The notes under the pieces were generated by a model. It worked only from the letters and a program-made list of their open reading frames with translations, was not told the origin of the DNA and made no database searches. Positions 1-8,379 of a stretch of DNA of 64,000 nt are shown here, piece by piece (the stretch's first letter is position 1; each line of letters begins with the position of its first letter). The stretch is taken from the NCBI GenBank assembly GCA_033764055.1, contig JANRJI010000134.1, positions 62,001-126,000 on the forward strand. Direction: 5' to 3'. Source of the stretch: Ga0077555 sp033764055 (GTDB lineage Bacteria > Pseudomonadota > Alphaproteobacteria > Rhizobiales > Hyphomicrobiaceae). A program made the translations under genes and the position numbers.

Positions 1-1179
1 CATCGCGCCCGTCATCGCGTCGAAGCCGGTCGCGAACACGATCGCGTCAAGCTCATACGCTTTGCCGTCGGCGGTCTTGATCCCGAACGGTGTGATCTCC
101 TCGATCGGGTTCTTGCGGATGTTGACCAGCTTGACGTGCGGCAGGTTGTAGGTCTGGTAGTAGTTCGTATCGAGGATCAAGCGCTTGGTGCCGATCGGGT
201 GATCGTTCGGGCAGAGTGCCTCTGCGGTCTCCTTGTCCTGGACGATCGAGCGGATCTTGTTGCGTACGAACTCGGAGGCCGTGTCATTGGCGGCCTTGTT
301 GGTGAGCAGGTCCGTGTACGCGTAGAGGAAGCTGATCGAGCCGCCCTCCTGCCACTTGCGCTCGTAGGTGGCGTTGCGCTCCTCCTCGGAGACCTCCAGC
401 GCGGACTTTGTCGGCGGCGGATAGCCGGCGATGGCGAATGGCGTGTCGACCGCCCCGGCCCGGCGCTGCGGATACTCGGCCTTGTGCTTGGCCTCCTTGA
501 CAGGGTCCATCGGCCCGTTCTGCGCCGGCAGCGAGAAGTTGGCCGTGCGCTGGAAGACGAAGAGCTGCCGTGCCTGCTTGGCGATGTGTGGAATCGACTG
601 GACGCCGGAAGAGCCGGTGCCGATGACCCCGACGCGGAGGCCGGTGAAATCCACGCCCTCATGCGGCCACAGACCGGTGTGGTACCACTTGCCCTGGAAG
701 CTATCGATGCCCTTGATGTCGGGCTTCCTCGGAGTCGAGAGATTGCCGGTCGCCATGATGCAATAGGGCGCGGTGATCGTCTCGCCCTTGTCGGTCGTCA
801 CCGTCCACCGGCTCGACCTCTCGTCGAACGTGGCCGCAGTGATGGTCGTGTTGAACTGCACATCCTTGCGCAAGTCGAACCGATCGGCGACGTGCTGCAC
901 ATATTTCAGGATTTCGCCCTGGTTGCCGTAGCGCTCCGGCCACTTCCACTCCTGATCGAGCTCTGGCGAGAACGAGAACGAGTACTCGAGGCTTTCCACG
1001 TCGCAGCGGCAGCCGGGGTAGCGGTTCCAGTACCAGGTGCCCCCGACGTCGTGGCCCTTCTCGTAGGCCCGCACCTTGAAACCGAGGCCGCGCAGCTTGT
1101 GAATGGCATAGAGCCCGCCGACGCCCGCGCCGATGATGATGACGTCGAGGCCGTCGGGGCCGGTGGAGGGAGTGGGCAT
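1..1179 (-). CDS. Flavin-containing (Baeyer-Villiger-type) monooxygenase, C-terminus off the window
   Basis: Class B flavoprotein monooxygenase expected to use FAD and NADPH to insert oxygen into ketones. The visible 393 residues start at an ATG whose product begins MPTPSTGPDG. The N-terminal FAD Rossmann motif GAGVGG is at about residues 17-22, followed by GGTWYWNRYPG. The Baeyer-Villiger fingerprint FxGxxxHxxxWP is present as FQGKWYHTGLWP at about 161-172, and the second Rossmann motif GTGSSGVQ follows at about 187. Families of this type run to about 540-600 residues, so roughly a third of the protein lies beyond position 1. It is on the same strand as the LOG-family gene, 173 bases downstream of it. 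The substrate cannot be told from sequence; cyclohexanone/phenylacetone-type enzymes are the closest named group. Confidence 0.9.
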   Translation of the reverse strand, partial: MPTPSTGPDGLDVIIIGAGVGGLYAIHKLRGLGFKVRAYEKGHDVGGTWYWNRYPGCRCDVESLEYSFSFSPELDQEWKWPERYGNQGEILKYVQHVADRFDLRKDVQFNTTITAATFDERSSRWTVTTDKGETITAPYCIMATGNLSTPRKPDIKGIDSFQGKWYHTGLWPHEGVDFTGLRVGVIGTGSSGVQSIPHIAKQARQLFVFQRTANFSLPAQNGPMDPVKEAKHKAEYPQRRAGAVDTPFAIAGYPPPTKSALEVSEEERNATYERKWQEGGSISFLYAYTDLLTNKAANDTASEFVRNKIRSIVQDKETAEALCPNDHPIGTKRLILDTNYYQTYNLPHVKLVNIRKNPIEEITPFGIKTADGKAYELDAIVFATGFDAMTGAM

Positions 1180-1352
1180 CGAAGTGTCCTCGTTACGTTC
1201 GGGAGATTTGTCCGGACATTAAGCCATGGTGCCTGCACACGCGCAACCGCGGGATGCGGTCGCAGCATTGAAATGCACGCTGACGCCGCTTCGCCGATGA
1301 TCGTCCAAGCTTTCCCGCCTTCCCCGCCCCGGCAGGCTGGTCGCACGTCCGA

Positions 1353-2186
1353 TCACACGAGACTGATCAGCTCCGCATCCGTATGAGCGGTCAACCCCCG
1401 AGTCACCAGCGAGGACCAGGCCTCCTCCGCGTCGTCGACGATGTCGAACAGAGCGAGATCCTCAGGCTCGATCGTGCCGAGCTCGATGAGCGCATCGAAA
1501 TTGATGACCTTCGTCCAGAACGCCCTCCCGAATAGCACGACCGGCATTTTCGGCGCCTTGTGGGTCTGCTGCAGCGTCAGGATCTCGAACAGCTCGTCCA
1601 TCGTTCCGAAACCGCCCGGGAAGACCGCCAGTGCATTCGCCCGCATGGCGAGGTGCATCTTGCGCATCGCGAAATAATGAAAGCGAAACGTCAGGGCCGG
1701 CGTCGAGTAGGCGTTCGGCACCTGCTCCGCCGGAAGCTTGATGTTGAAGCCGATGCTCGGCGCTCCTGCCTCGGCGGCGCCCCGATTGGCCGCCTCCATG
1801 ATGCCGGGTCCGCCGCCTGTAGCGATCACGTTGTCGCGTGGCCTGTCGTCGATGGCCTTGGCGCCCCCGCGCTCCGAGACGAGCCGCCCGAAGCGGCGAG
1901 CCTCCTCGTACCAGGGGGCCAGCGCCGCCCGTGCCTTGGCCTTGCGCAGCGCCTCGGCATTCGTCGCATCCCGCAGCAGTTGCTCGGCCTGCTCCGGCGA
2001 TGGAATCCGGGCACTTCCGAAGACCACGACCGTCGACCGGATGCCCCAATCGCGCAACAGCAGCTCCGGCTTGCCATATTCCATGGCGAAACGGAGGCTG
2101 CGCGTCTCGTCCCGAAGCAGGAATTCCGTGTCCTCGACCGCCAGCAGGTAGCTGCGGGAGCTCGTCTGGGCGGAATTCTGGGACAT
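1353..2186 (-). CDS. LOG-family protein (TIGR00730-type, cytokinin riboside 5'-monophosphate phosphoribohydrolase fold)
   Basis: A 277-residue Rossmann-fold protein of the family once labelled lysine decarboxylase and now known to contain nucleoside 5'-monophosphate phosphoribohydrolases. The diagnostic motifs are GGGPGIMEAANRG at about 124-136 and PGGFGTMDE at about 190-198, which carry the catalytic Arg/Glu environment of the family. It is longer than the compact LOG enzymes (about 190 residues), with roughly 90 extra N-terminal residues, as in the PpnN-like and long bacterial LOG groups. An AAGGAGG-like Shine-Dalgarno lies just before the ATG. It is upstream of the monooxygenase on the same strand; a shared transcript is possible but not shown. 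Family assignment is secure, the physiological nucleotide is not. Confidence 0.88.
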   Translation of the reverse strand: MSQNSAQTSSRSYLLAVEDTEFLLRDETRSLRFAMEYGKPELLLRDWGIRSTVVVFGSARIPSPEQAEQLLRDATNAEALRKAKARAALAPWYEEARRFGRLVSERGGAKAIDDRPRDNVIATGGGPGIMEAANRGAAEAGAPSIGFNIKLPAEQVPNAYSTPALTFRFHYFAMRKMHLAMRANALAVFPGGFGTMDELFEILTLQQTHKAPKMPVVLFGRAFWTKVINFDALIELGTIEPEDLALFDIVDDAEEAWSSLVTRGLTAHTDAELISLV

Positions 2187-2758
2187 GGCACCTCCTTGGG
2201 GATGATCGGCCAGCGACTTCTCGACTTTCGTGTGTCTGGTCTGCCCGCGCTACGCAAGCCTTGCCGGTGACGCCCCACTGCCGCGCCAATCAGTTGGACC
2301 CCAGTGCGCCCTGAAGGCTCTGCGGGCGTCGCGGCGTCGGGCCTCGCCGAGCACGGATTGTCGTGCTCGCAGCGCAGGCACGTGCGCAGGAGATCAAGCT
2401 GCTCGTCGCCCCGCTCCTCGATCTCCACGACGTCCCCAGCGGCCAGCACCGCCACCCCAGGATCAGAGCAGAATCTCCGGCAGGCGCTAGAGGCCCCCCA
2501 TGCCTGTCGCGGATCCTCCACCGTCGAGACCCACCGACTCTGGGCTTGGAACTCCCGCATGATCGAAAGTGACGTCGTTTCGAGCGATCACCCGGATGGG
2601 GGGGCACTGGGCGATTGCGGCAGATCAAAGTTCGCTCTATCGGTAGAAATAGCTTCGGCGGCGATATGGACCGCGGCGTGCCCCTCGCGGGCCTTTCGTT
2701 TGCCGGCGGCCGTCCTGCGCCCTCCCGCTTCGCGCTCGCTCAGAGGAGACAAATCCCG
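2187..2758. other. Intergenic region without a convincing gene
   Basis: This 570-base stretch separates the start of the LOG gene (minus) from phaA (plus), so it must hold divergent promoters. On the minus strand about 45 codons near 2330-2465 have high third-position G+C and read like protein (a DVVEIEE segment followed by a C-L-R-C pair), but the frame has no nearby stop and runs into the LOG gene, so I cannot define a gene. A purine-rich Shine-Dalgarno for phaA lies at its right end. Confidence 0.5.
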
Positions 2759-3943
2759 ATGAATCCCGAAACCACGATCGTCATCGCGAGTGCAGCCCGT
2801 ACGCCAGTCGGCTCATTCAACGGCAGTCTGGCGTCGCTGCCGGCCCACGAGCTCGGCAAGGTCGCGATCCAGGCCGCGCTCGAGCGCGCCAACGTGGAGG
2901 CCGGCGACGTGAACGAGGTGATCATGGGGCAGATCCTCACCGCGGCCGCCGGCCAGAACCCGGCACGACAGGCATCCATTGCCGCTGGCATCCCGGTCGA
3001 CGCACCTGCCTGGGGCATGAACCAGCTCTGTGGCTCCGGACTGCGTGCCGTGGCGCTGGGAGCTCAGCAGGTCCTCGACGGTGCCAAGATCGTCGTCGCG
3101 GGTGGCCAGGAGAGCATGAGCCAGGCGCCCCATGCCATGCATCTGCGCGAGGCGACCAAGATGGGCGACACCGCGATGATCGACACGATGATCAAGGACG
3201 GCCTGTGGGACGCCTTCAACGGCTATCACATGGGCGCCACCGCCGAGAACGTCGCCCGCCAGTGGCAGATCACGCGCGAGGAGCAGGACAAGTTCGCCGT
3301 CGCCTCCCAGAACAAGGCCGAGGTTGCCAAGAAGTCCGGCCGCTTCAAGGACGAGATCGCCCCGGTCGTCATCAAGACCCGCAAGGGCGAGACGGTGGTG
3401 GCGGACGACGAGTACATCAAGGATGGCGTCACGCTCGATGGCATCGCCAAGCTGCGGCCAGCGTTCGACCCGAAGGGCGGCTCAGTGACGGCGGCAAACG
3501 CATCCGGCATCAACGACGGGGCAGCCGCCGTCGTGCTCATGACGGCCGCCGAGGCCGAGCGCCGGGGGATCAAGCCGCTCGCCCGTATCGTGTCGTGGGC
3601 CAATGCCGGCGTCGATCCCTCGATCATGGGCACAGGCCCCATCCCTGCGTCCAAGAAGGCGCTGGAAAAAGCCGGCTGGACCGTCAACGATCTCGACCTG
3701 ATCGAGGCGAACGAGGCGTTCGCGGCCCAGGCCTGCGCCGTCAACAAGGGGCTTGGCTGGGACACCGGGAAGGTGAACGTCAATGGCGGCGCGATTGCCA
3801 TCGGTCATCCGATCGGCGCGTCCGGCGCCCGTGTGCTCACCACTCTGCTCTACGAGATGCAGCGCCGCGACGCCAAGAAGGGCCTCGCCACGCTCTGCAT
3901 CGGCGGCGGCATGGGCATCGCCATGTGCGTCCAGCGCGACTGA
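2759..3943 (+). CDS. phaA: Acetyl-CoA C-acetyltransferase (beta-ketothiolase)
   Basis: Condenses two acetyl-CoA to acetoacetyl-CoA, the first step of polyhydroxybutyrate synthesis (also reversible in degradation). The 394-residue product from the ATG at 2759 matches biosynthetic thiolases in length. The nucleophile is Cys91 in NQLCGSG, the catalytic His350 lies in GHPIGASG, and Cys380 in CIGGGMG is the second catalytic cysteine. I chose this ATG because AGAGGAGA sits about 8 bases upstream and the protein then begins MNPETTIVIASAARTPVG, as in the family; an upstream in-frame extension has no such support. The next gene is acetoacetyl-CoA reductase, 208 bases on, the usual phaAB order, though a terminator-like hairpin lies between them. 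No PHA synthase is in the window. Confidence 0.95.
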   Translation: MNPETTIVIASAARTPVGSFNGSLASLPAHELGKVAIQAALERANVEAGDVNEVIMGQILTAAAGQNPARQASIAAGIPVDAPAWGMNQLCGSGLRAVALGAQQVLDGAKIVVAGGQESMSQAPHAMHLREATKMGDTAMIDTMIKDGLWDAFNGYHMGATAENVARQWQITREEQDKFAVASQNKAEVAKKSGRFKDEIAPVVIKTRKGETVVADDEYIKDGVTLDGIAKLRPAFDPKGGSVTAANASGINDGAAAVVLMTAAEAERRGIKPLARIVSWANAGVDPSIMGTGPIPASKKALEKAGWTVNDLDLIEANEAFAAQACAVNKGLGWDTGKVNVNGGAIAIGHPIGASGARVLTTLLYEMQRRDAKKGLATLCIGGGMGIAMCVQRD

Positions 3944-3963
3944 CATCGATCGGGTGCCTCCTG

Positions 3964-3991
3964 GCCGGACGCTGCGATCGCGGCGTCCGGC
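3964..3991 (+). terminator. GC-rich hairpin between phaA and phaB
   Basis: A perfect 9-bp inverted repeat (gccggacgc / gcgtccggc) with a 10-base loop begins 20 bases after the phaA stop. There is no T-tract, so it may slow RNA polymerase, stabilise the phaA 3' end or be only a partial terminator within a phaAB operon. Confidence 0.4.
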
Positions 3992-4151
3992 GCCCAGGGG
4001 AGGCGCGCAGCCCCCTACCATTCACCATGTTCTGAGAATTTTCGCCTACTCTGCTCGTGCGAGAGCAGCGGACCGATGCCGTCTGCCCATAGCGTGTCCG
4101 CTGCAGTCAGCCTCAACCACGCAGTACGCCTGTCCCGGAGGGAGGAGCCAA

Positions 4152-4880
4152 ATGGCCCGCGTCGCAGTCGTTACCGGAGGAACCCGCGGCATCGGTGAGG
4201 CGATCTCCATCGCCCTGAAGCGGAAGGGTTATCGCGTGGCTGCGACCTATGCCGGCAACGACGAGGCAGCGCAGCGCTTTTCGGCGGCTAACGGCATTCC
4301 CGTCTACAAGTTCGATGTCGGTGACTACGATGCCTGCGAGGCTGCCGTGGCCCGCATCGCCCACGATCTCGGACCGATCGACGTGCTGGTGAACAATGCG
4401 GGCATCACGCGCGACGCGCCGCTGCACCGGATGACGCGGAATTACTGGTCGGATGTGATCCGCACCAATCTCGACAGCGCCTTCAACATGACGCGGCTCG
4501 TGATCGAGAGCATGCGCAACCGCAGCTTCGGCCGCATCGTCAATATTTCCTCGATCAATGGCCGCAAGGGCCAATTCGGCCAGACGAACTACGCAGCCGC
4601 CAAAGCCGGCCTGTTGGGCTTCACCAAGGCAGTCGCCCTCGAAGGCGCGGCAAAGAACATCACGTGCAATGTGATTGCGCCCGGCTACATCAACACCGAG
4701 ATGGTGGCCGCGGTGCCGAAGGACGTGCTCGAGTCGAAAATCCTGCCATTCATTCCAGTGGGCCGGCTCGGCACGACCGAGGAGATCGCCCGCTGCGTGA
4801 CGTTCCTGGCGGCAGACGACGCCGGGTTCATCACGGGCGCCTGCCTCGACGCGAACGGCGGCCAGTATATCGCCAGCTGA
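4152..4880 (+). CDS. phaB: Acetoacetyl-CoA reductase (NADPH-dependent SDR)
   Basis: Reduces acetoacetyl-CoA to (R)-3-hydroxybutyryl-CoA, the monomer precursor for PHB. It is a 242-residue classical short-chain dehydrogenase with the cofactor motif TGGTRGIG at residues 8-15, NNAG at 81-84, Ser134 in NISSINGRKGQFGQTNY, and the catalytic Tyr147-xxx-Lys151. The GQFGQTNY stretch is characteristic of PhaB rather than FabG. The ATG is preceded by GGAGGGAGGAGCCAA. It follows phaA, fitting one PHB pathway. A strong bidirectional hairpin lies just after its stop. Confidence 0.95.
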   Translation: MARVAVVTGGTRGIGEAISIALKRKGYRVAATYAGNDEAAQRFSAANGIPVYKFDVGDYDACEAAVARIAHDLGPIDVLVNNAGITRDAPLHRMTRNYWSDVIRTNLDSAFNMTRLVIESMRNRSFGRIVNISSINGRKGQFGQTNYAAAKAGLLGFTKAVALEGAAKNITCNVIAPGYINTEMVAAVPKDVLESKILPFIPVGRLGTTEEIARCVTFLAADDAGFITGACLDANGGQYIAS

Positions 4881-4920
4881 AACCGGGCCGGGACACCCGT
4901 CCGGCGCAGCGCAACCGCTC

Positions 4921-4945
4921 GACCTTCGCATCCGGTGCGAAGGTC
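4921..4945. terminator. Bidirectional terminator hairpin between convergent genes
   Basis: A perfect 10-bp inverted repeat (gaccttcgca / tgcgaaggtc) with a 5-base loop lies between the phaB stop and the stop of the convergent small gene, overlapping the last bases of the latter's stop codon. It is symmetrical and could serve both strands; no clear T-tract. Confidence 0.55.
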
Positions 4946-5378
4946 AATCGACCAACGCAGGAGTGGCTGAGCAGATTGCGGGGCAGCAACTCCCGCCCAA
5001 GTGGCGCTCCGGCACTCCCATCGCAGGGTCATCGGGCATCGGTTGTCGCACGTGGACCTCGTTGGCACCGAGACGGGCTCCCGCCTTGCGAACACGGGCG
5101 AGGTTGAGCGTCGCGACGCTGGTAGCGGCCGGAATGATCCTCAATCGGGTGCAGGTCCCATCGGTCTCGCGCCGCACCAGCACATACGTGGCGTCGGTCA
5201 GAGGCGGACAGCCGATCAGACTGTAAACGGTGAACGGCACGCGTCGCCCCGATGACGTCATCCATTCGGCGATGCCGAGCGGGGCGAGCAGCCTATTGGA
5301 CGTAACGGTGGCACGGTTGGCGGAGGCCGCGCGCTTTCGACGGTGTCTGCCAGCGTGACATTCGGTGCTTAAACCCAT
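4944..5378 (-). CDS. Hypothetical protein, 144 residues
   Basis: I do not recognise a named family. The reading frame has protein-like composition with G+C-rich third positions, and a well-ordered core from about residue 40 (VPFTVYSLIGCPPLTDATYVLV...RLRIIPAATSVATLN, in pieces) that predicts a small alpha/beta domain, ending in LGANEVHV. The start at 5378 (MGLSTECHAG) is the first methionine before this core with a reasonable context; an internal Met just before the core is the alternative. There is no signal peptide. It is convergent with phaB and has no same-strand partner downstream. Similar short proteins seem to occur in other alphaproteobacteria, but I cannot name a function. Confidence 0.6.
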   Translation of the reverse strand: MGLSTECHAGRHRRKRAASANRATVTSNRLLAPLGIAEWMTSSGRRVPFTVYSLIGCPPLTDATYVLVRRETDGTCTRLRIIPAATSVATLNLARVRKAGARLGANEVHVRQPMPDDPAMGVPERHLGGSCCPAICSATPALVD

Positions 5379-5711
5379 GCTGGCTACCCTCGACCGCAGA
5401 AGCGGCGTGTTACGGCGGCGCAACGGGTCGCCGTCCGGTTGAAAGGCCTTGCACCTCCCCTGGCTATGTCGCTGTGAGCCCACACTCGAGCCGACGAAAC
5501 CCTGGCGCAACGACCAGCATGACCCAAACGCCAAACACATTCAAAGCGTTTCAAGGCAAAATAGGAGCGACCCGCGGCAATTGCTCGTTCAATGGTAAAC
5601 GCGCGCTCTCCGGGCGAAACGGGTGCGCCATCGGGCGAAGGCAACGACCCCGTCTCCAGCGGCCATGCTGCGCCGGGTCACGAACGGGCTCGCCGGGCCG
5701 CAGCCACCTCT
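5379..5711. other. Intergenic region, no gene seen
   Basis: These 333 bases lie between the start of the hypothetical gene and the stop of nrdJ, both on the minus strand. The part around 5520-5580 is relatively A+T rich and may carry the promoter of the small gene, but I could not pick a convincing -35/-10 pair. Short reading frames here look like shadows. Confidence 0.4.
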
Positions 5712-8249
5712 TCAGCCGCATCGCGAGTAACCGCAATCACGGCACAGCCAGCATCCCGCCTGCAGCACCATGGCGCCAGAGCTGCATCTCGGACACCGGC
5801 GCGCCCTCGCCTCCGGCCACCTGGGGACACCGTCGCCGGACATCGGCTGGACCGGCTCGCTGGTGGGAGCCGCCGAGGGCAGGGGCTCCTGCAGGAACCC
5901 GATCGCGACGAGGTGGTGCTCGATGACACCGCCAATGGCCGCGAGCAGGCTGGGCACATAGCGCCCCTCCATCCACTGGCCGCCTTGGGGGTCGAACACG
6001 GCTTTGAGCTCCTCGACAACGAACGAGACATCACCACCCCGCCGGAACACGGCGCTGATCATGCGTGTGAGGGCTACTGTCCATGCGTAATGCTCGAGAT
6101 TCTTCGTGTTGATGAAGATCTCGAACGGTCGCCGGCGCCCGTCGCGCTCGATGTCGTTGATGGTGATGTAGATGGCATGGTCGCTCGATGCCCACTTGAG
6201 CTTATAGGTGAAGCCGGCAAGCACCGGATCCCGTTCGAGCGGCCGGGACATGTAGACAATGCCCGGGCGCTCCGATGGGGCCCCGACCTTGCCGCCGGCA
6301 GGCGGGGCTCCCATGACCATCGCTCCCGAGGCTGCCGCCGGGAGAGGCCCGGCCGGGGCGCCGGCTCGGTCGGCCACAGGAGTGGGTGAACCGGTTCCGG
6401 CGCCCGACCGCTCGCTCTCGATCGATGAGGGTGGTAGCGGGCTGACACCGGCATGCGTCGCGCCGCTCGCGGTTTGCGACGGCATGCTACCGGTGACAGC
6501 CGCGGAGATGGCAGCCGTTGCAGCAGATGCTCCGGCAAGCACAGAGCCGGTCACCGGGTTCGGACGGAACGTCGTGCATCCCTTGAGGCCCAGCTGGTAG
6601 GCAAGCGAATAGATGTCCTTGAACGCCTCGAAGGGCATGGTCTCGGGACAATTGATCGTCTTGGAGATCGAGCTGTCGACGTGGGCCTGCACGGCCGCTT
6701 GCATCTCGAGGTGCTCGAGCGGGGAAAGCTCGTTGGCAGTGATGAAACTCGTCGGCAACGCCGCGTCCTGACCGGCCCCCGACCGGAAGAGCCGATAGGC
6801 GTAGTCCTCGACCAGTTCCTCACGGAAGGTGTCGCCGGTCTCGCGGATCCGGCGGCGGTAGTGGATATCGAAGATCGGCTCGATGCCGCTCGAGACATTG
6901 CCAGCCAGCAGGGAGATCGTTCCGGTAGGGGCGACGGAGGTCAGGCAGCCGTTCCGTATGCCGTGGCGGCCGATCGCGGCGCGGACATCGGCATCCAACC
7001 GCGCGACGTTGGGCGAGCCGAGGAACGGACCCGACTCGTAAAGGGGAAACGGCCCCTTCTCAGACGCAAGCTCGGCGCTGGCGAGGTAGGCATGACGCTC
7101 GATGACGGCCATCCAGCGTCCGGCAAGCCGTGCCGCGTCCGGTGTGCCGTAGCGCACACCGAGCATGGCCAGCGCATCGGCGAGCCCGGTGAGGCCGAGC
7201 CCGAGACGGCGCTTGGCCAACGCCTCGCGCCGTTGCGCCGGCAACGGATACGCCGAGATGTCGATGATGTCGTCCAGGAAGCGGACGGCCAAGGCGGCGC
7301 ACTGGGCAAGCCGTGCCTCGTCCATGGTGGCGTGCGGCGTGAACGGCTGCACCACGAGTCGCGCCAGATTGATCGATCCGAGCAGGCAAGCTCCATACGG
7401 AGGCAGCGGTTGCTCGCCGCACGGATTGGTCGCCTGTATCGACTCGCAATACGCGAGGTTGTTTCGCGCATTGATGCGGTCGATGAAGATGACGCCGGGC
7501 TCTGCCGAGTCGTAGGTGGCGCGCGTGATGCGCTCCCAGAGCCCGCGCGCCGGCACTGTCCGCACCACCTTGCCGCCGAACTGCAGCTCCCAGGGCGCGT
7601 CGGCCCGGACGGCCGCCATGAAAGCGTCGGTGACCAGAACGGAGAGATTGAAATTCCTGAGGCGGCGGGCATCGCGCTTGGCATCGACGAACGCCTCGAT
7701 GTCCGGGTGATCGCACCGGAGCGTCCCCATCATGGCTCCGCGTCGCTGCCCGGCCGACATGATGGTACGGCACATCGCGTCCCATACGTCCATGAAGCTG
7801 ACTGGACCGGAGGCCCCGGCCCCGACGCTGCGGACCAGCGCACCAGACGGCCGCAACGTGGAAAAGTCGTGGCCGATGCCACCCCCGCGCTGCATGGTCA
7901 GCGCTGCCTCCTTGACGTTGTCGAAGATCGAGGTGAGGTCGTCCTCGATCCGCCCCATGACGAAGCAATTGTGCAGCGTGACCTCGCGGCCACTCCCGGC
8001 GCCTGCAATGATCCGGCCGGCTGGCAGGAACGCGAGATCGGACATTGCTGCAAAAAAGAGCGTCTGCCACCGCGTACGCGCGCCGGGCGCTTCCATGGCG
8101 GCAGCTGCCCGCGCCACGCGCTCCCAGGTATCGTCGATCGTCTGATCGACCGGAGTGCCGTCAGCGGTCTTCAGCCGGTATTTGGCATCCCAGATCTGCT
8201 CCGAGATGGACGGCAACGCCAGTTTCGACGACGTGCAGGACTGAAGCAT
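5712..8249 (-). CDS. nrdJ: Class II (adenosylcobalamin-dependent) ribonucleoside-diphosphate reductase
   Basis: Makes deoxyribonucleotides using an adenosylcobalamin-generated thiyl radical, independent of oxygen. The 845-residue protein has LHNCFVMG at 92-99 (redox cysteine), RGGGIG at 121-126, NPCGEQ at 275-280 with the thiyl Cys277 and its Glu partner, and APTGTISLLAG at about 440-450. An Ala/Pro/Ser/Gly-rich linker occupies about 571-662. The C-terminus (819-845) has CxxC, CxxCxxC and a last Cys, a tail used in this family for re-reduction or metal binding. It is monocistronic, with a good sigma70-type promoter and a LexA-type box just upstream. No cobalamin riboswitch fits in the short 5' region. 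Confidence 0.95.
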   Translation of the reverse strand: MLQSCTSSKLALPSISEQIWDAKYRLKTADGTPVDQTIDDTWERVARAAAAMEAPGARTRWQTLFFAAMSDLAFLPAGRIIAGAGSGREVTLHNCFVMGRIEDDLTSIFDNVKEAALTMQRGGGIGHDFSTLRPSGALVRSVGAGASGPVSFMDVWDAMCRTIMSAGQRRGAMMGTLRCDHPDIEAFVDAKRDARRLRNFNLSVLVTDAFMAAVRADAPWELQFGGKVVRTVPARGLWERITRATYDSAEPGVIFIDRINARNNLAYCESIQATNPCGEQPLPPYGACLLGSINLARLVVQPFTPHATMDEARLAQCAALAVRFLDDIIDISAYPLPAQRREALAKRRLGLGLTGLADALAMLGVRYGTPDAARLAGRWMAVIERHAYLASAELASEKGPFPLYESGPFLGSPNVARLDADVRAAIGRHGIRNGCLTSVAPTGTISLLAGNVSSGIEPIFDIHYRRRIRETGDTFREELVEDYAYRLFRSGAGQDAALPTSFITANELSPLEHLEMQAAVQAHVDSSISKTINCPETMPFEAFKDIYSLAYQLGLKGCTTFRPNPVTGSVLAGASAATAAISAAVTGSMPSQTASGATHAGVSPLPPSSIESERSGAGTGSPTPVADRAGAPAGPLPAAASGAMVMGAPPAGGKVGAPSERPGIVYMSRPLERDPVLAGFTYKLKWASSDHAIYITINDIERDGRRRPFEIFINTKNLEHYAWTVALTRMISAVFRRGGDVSFVVEELKAVFDPQGGQWMEGRYVPSLLAAIGGVIEHHLVAIGFLQEPLPSAAPTSEPVQPMSGDGVPRWPEARARRCPRCSSGAMVLQAGCWLCRDCGYSRCG

Positions 8250-8284
8250 AGCCGATGCCGGACCCTAGAGCCTCGATCTCTCGA

Positions 8285-8313
8285 AAAATAGGAGACAGCC
8301 CCCATCAAGTCAA
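8285..8313 (-). promoter_or_regulatory. Sigma70-type promoter of nrdJ
   Basis: On the minus strand, TTGACT (8308-8313) and TATTTT (8285-8290) are separated by exactly 17 bases and lie about 36 bases upstream of the nrdJ start. This is the best promoter-like pair I found in the window. Confidence 0.65.
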
Positions 8314-8318
8314 CAAAT

Positions 8319-8333
8319 GTTCTCGTAAAGTTC
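8319..8333 (-). promoter_or_regulatory. Putative LexA (SOS) box upstream of nrdJ
   Basis: The plus strand reads GTTC-TCGTAAA-GTTC, an exact match to the alphaproteobacterial LexA consensus GTTC-N7-GTTC. It ends 5 bases upstream of the nrdJ -35 element, so bound LexA would touch the promoter. The pattern has only eight fixed bases and could appear about once by chance in a window this size, so the position carries most of the weight. Confidence 0.55.
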
Positions 8334-8379
8334 TATTTTTGGCCGTTACGGTCCGAACGGACCCGCGCCACCGCGGGGC

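Noticed and set aside
136..1386. 416-codon open frame on the plus strand opposite the monooxygenase
   Set aside because: The minus strand carries the Baeyer-Villiger fingerprint and two FAD/NADP loops; the plus frame has no recognisable features.
2290..2560. Possible small minus-strand gene with a Cys-rich segment
   Set aside because: About 45 codons look coding, but there is no clear start and no stop before the LOG gene; at most a decayed remnant.
6453..8291. 612-codon open frame on the plus strand opposite nrdJ
   Set aside because: Shadow of nrdJ in G+C-rich DNA; its product is rich in Arg/Gly/Asp/His without domain features, and nrdJ motifs are complete on the other strand.
8250..8379. 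Cobalamin riboswitch before the B12-dependent reductase
   Set aside because: Only 130 bases separate the genes and the transcript leader implied by the promoter is under 35 bases, too short for a cobalamin riboswitch; no B12-box seen.
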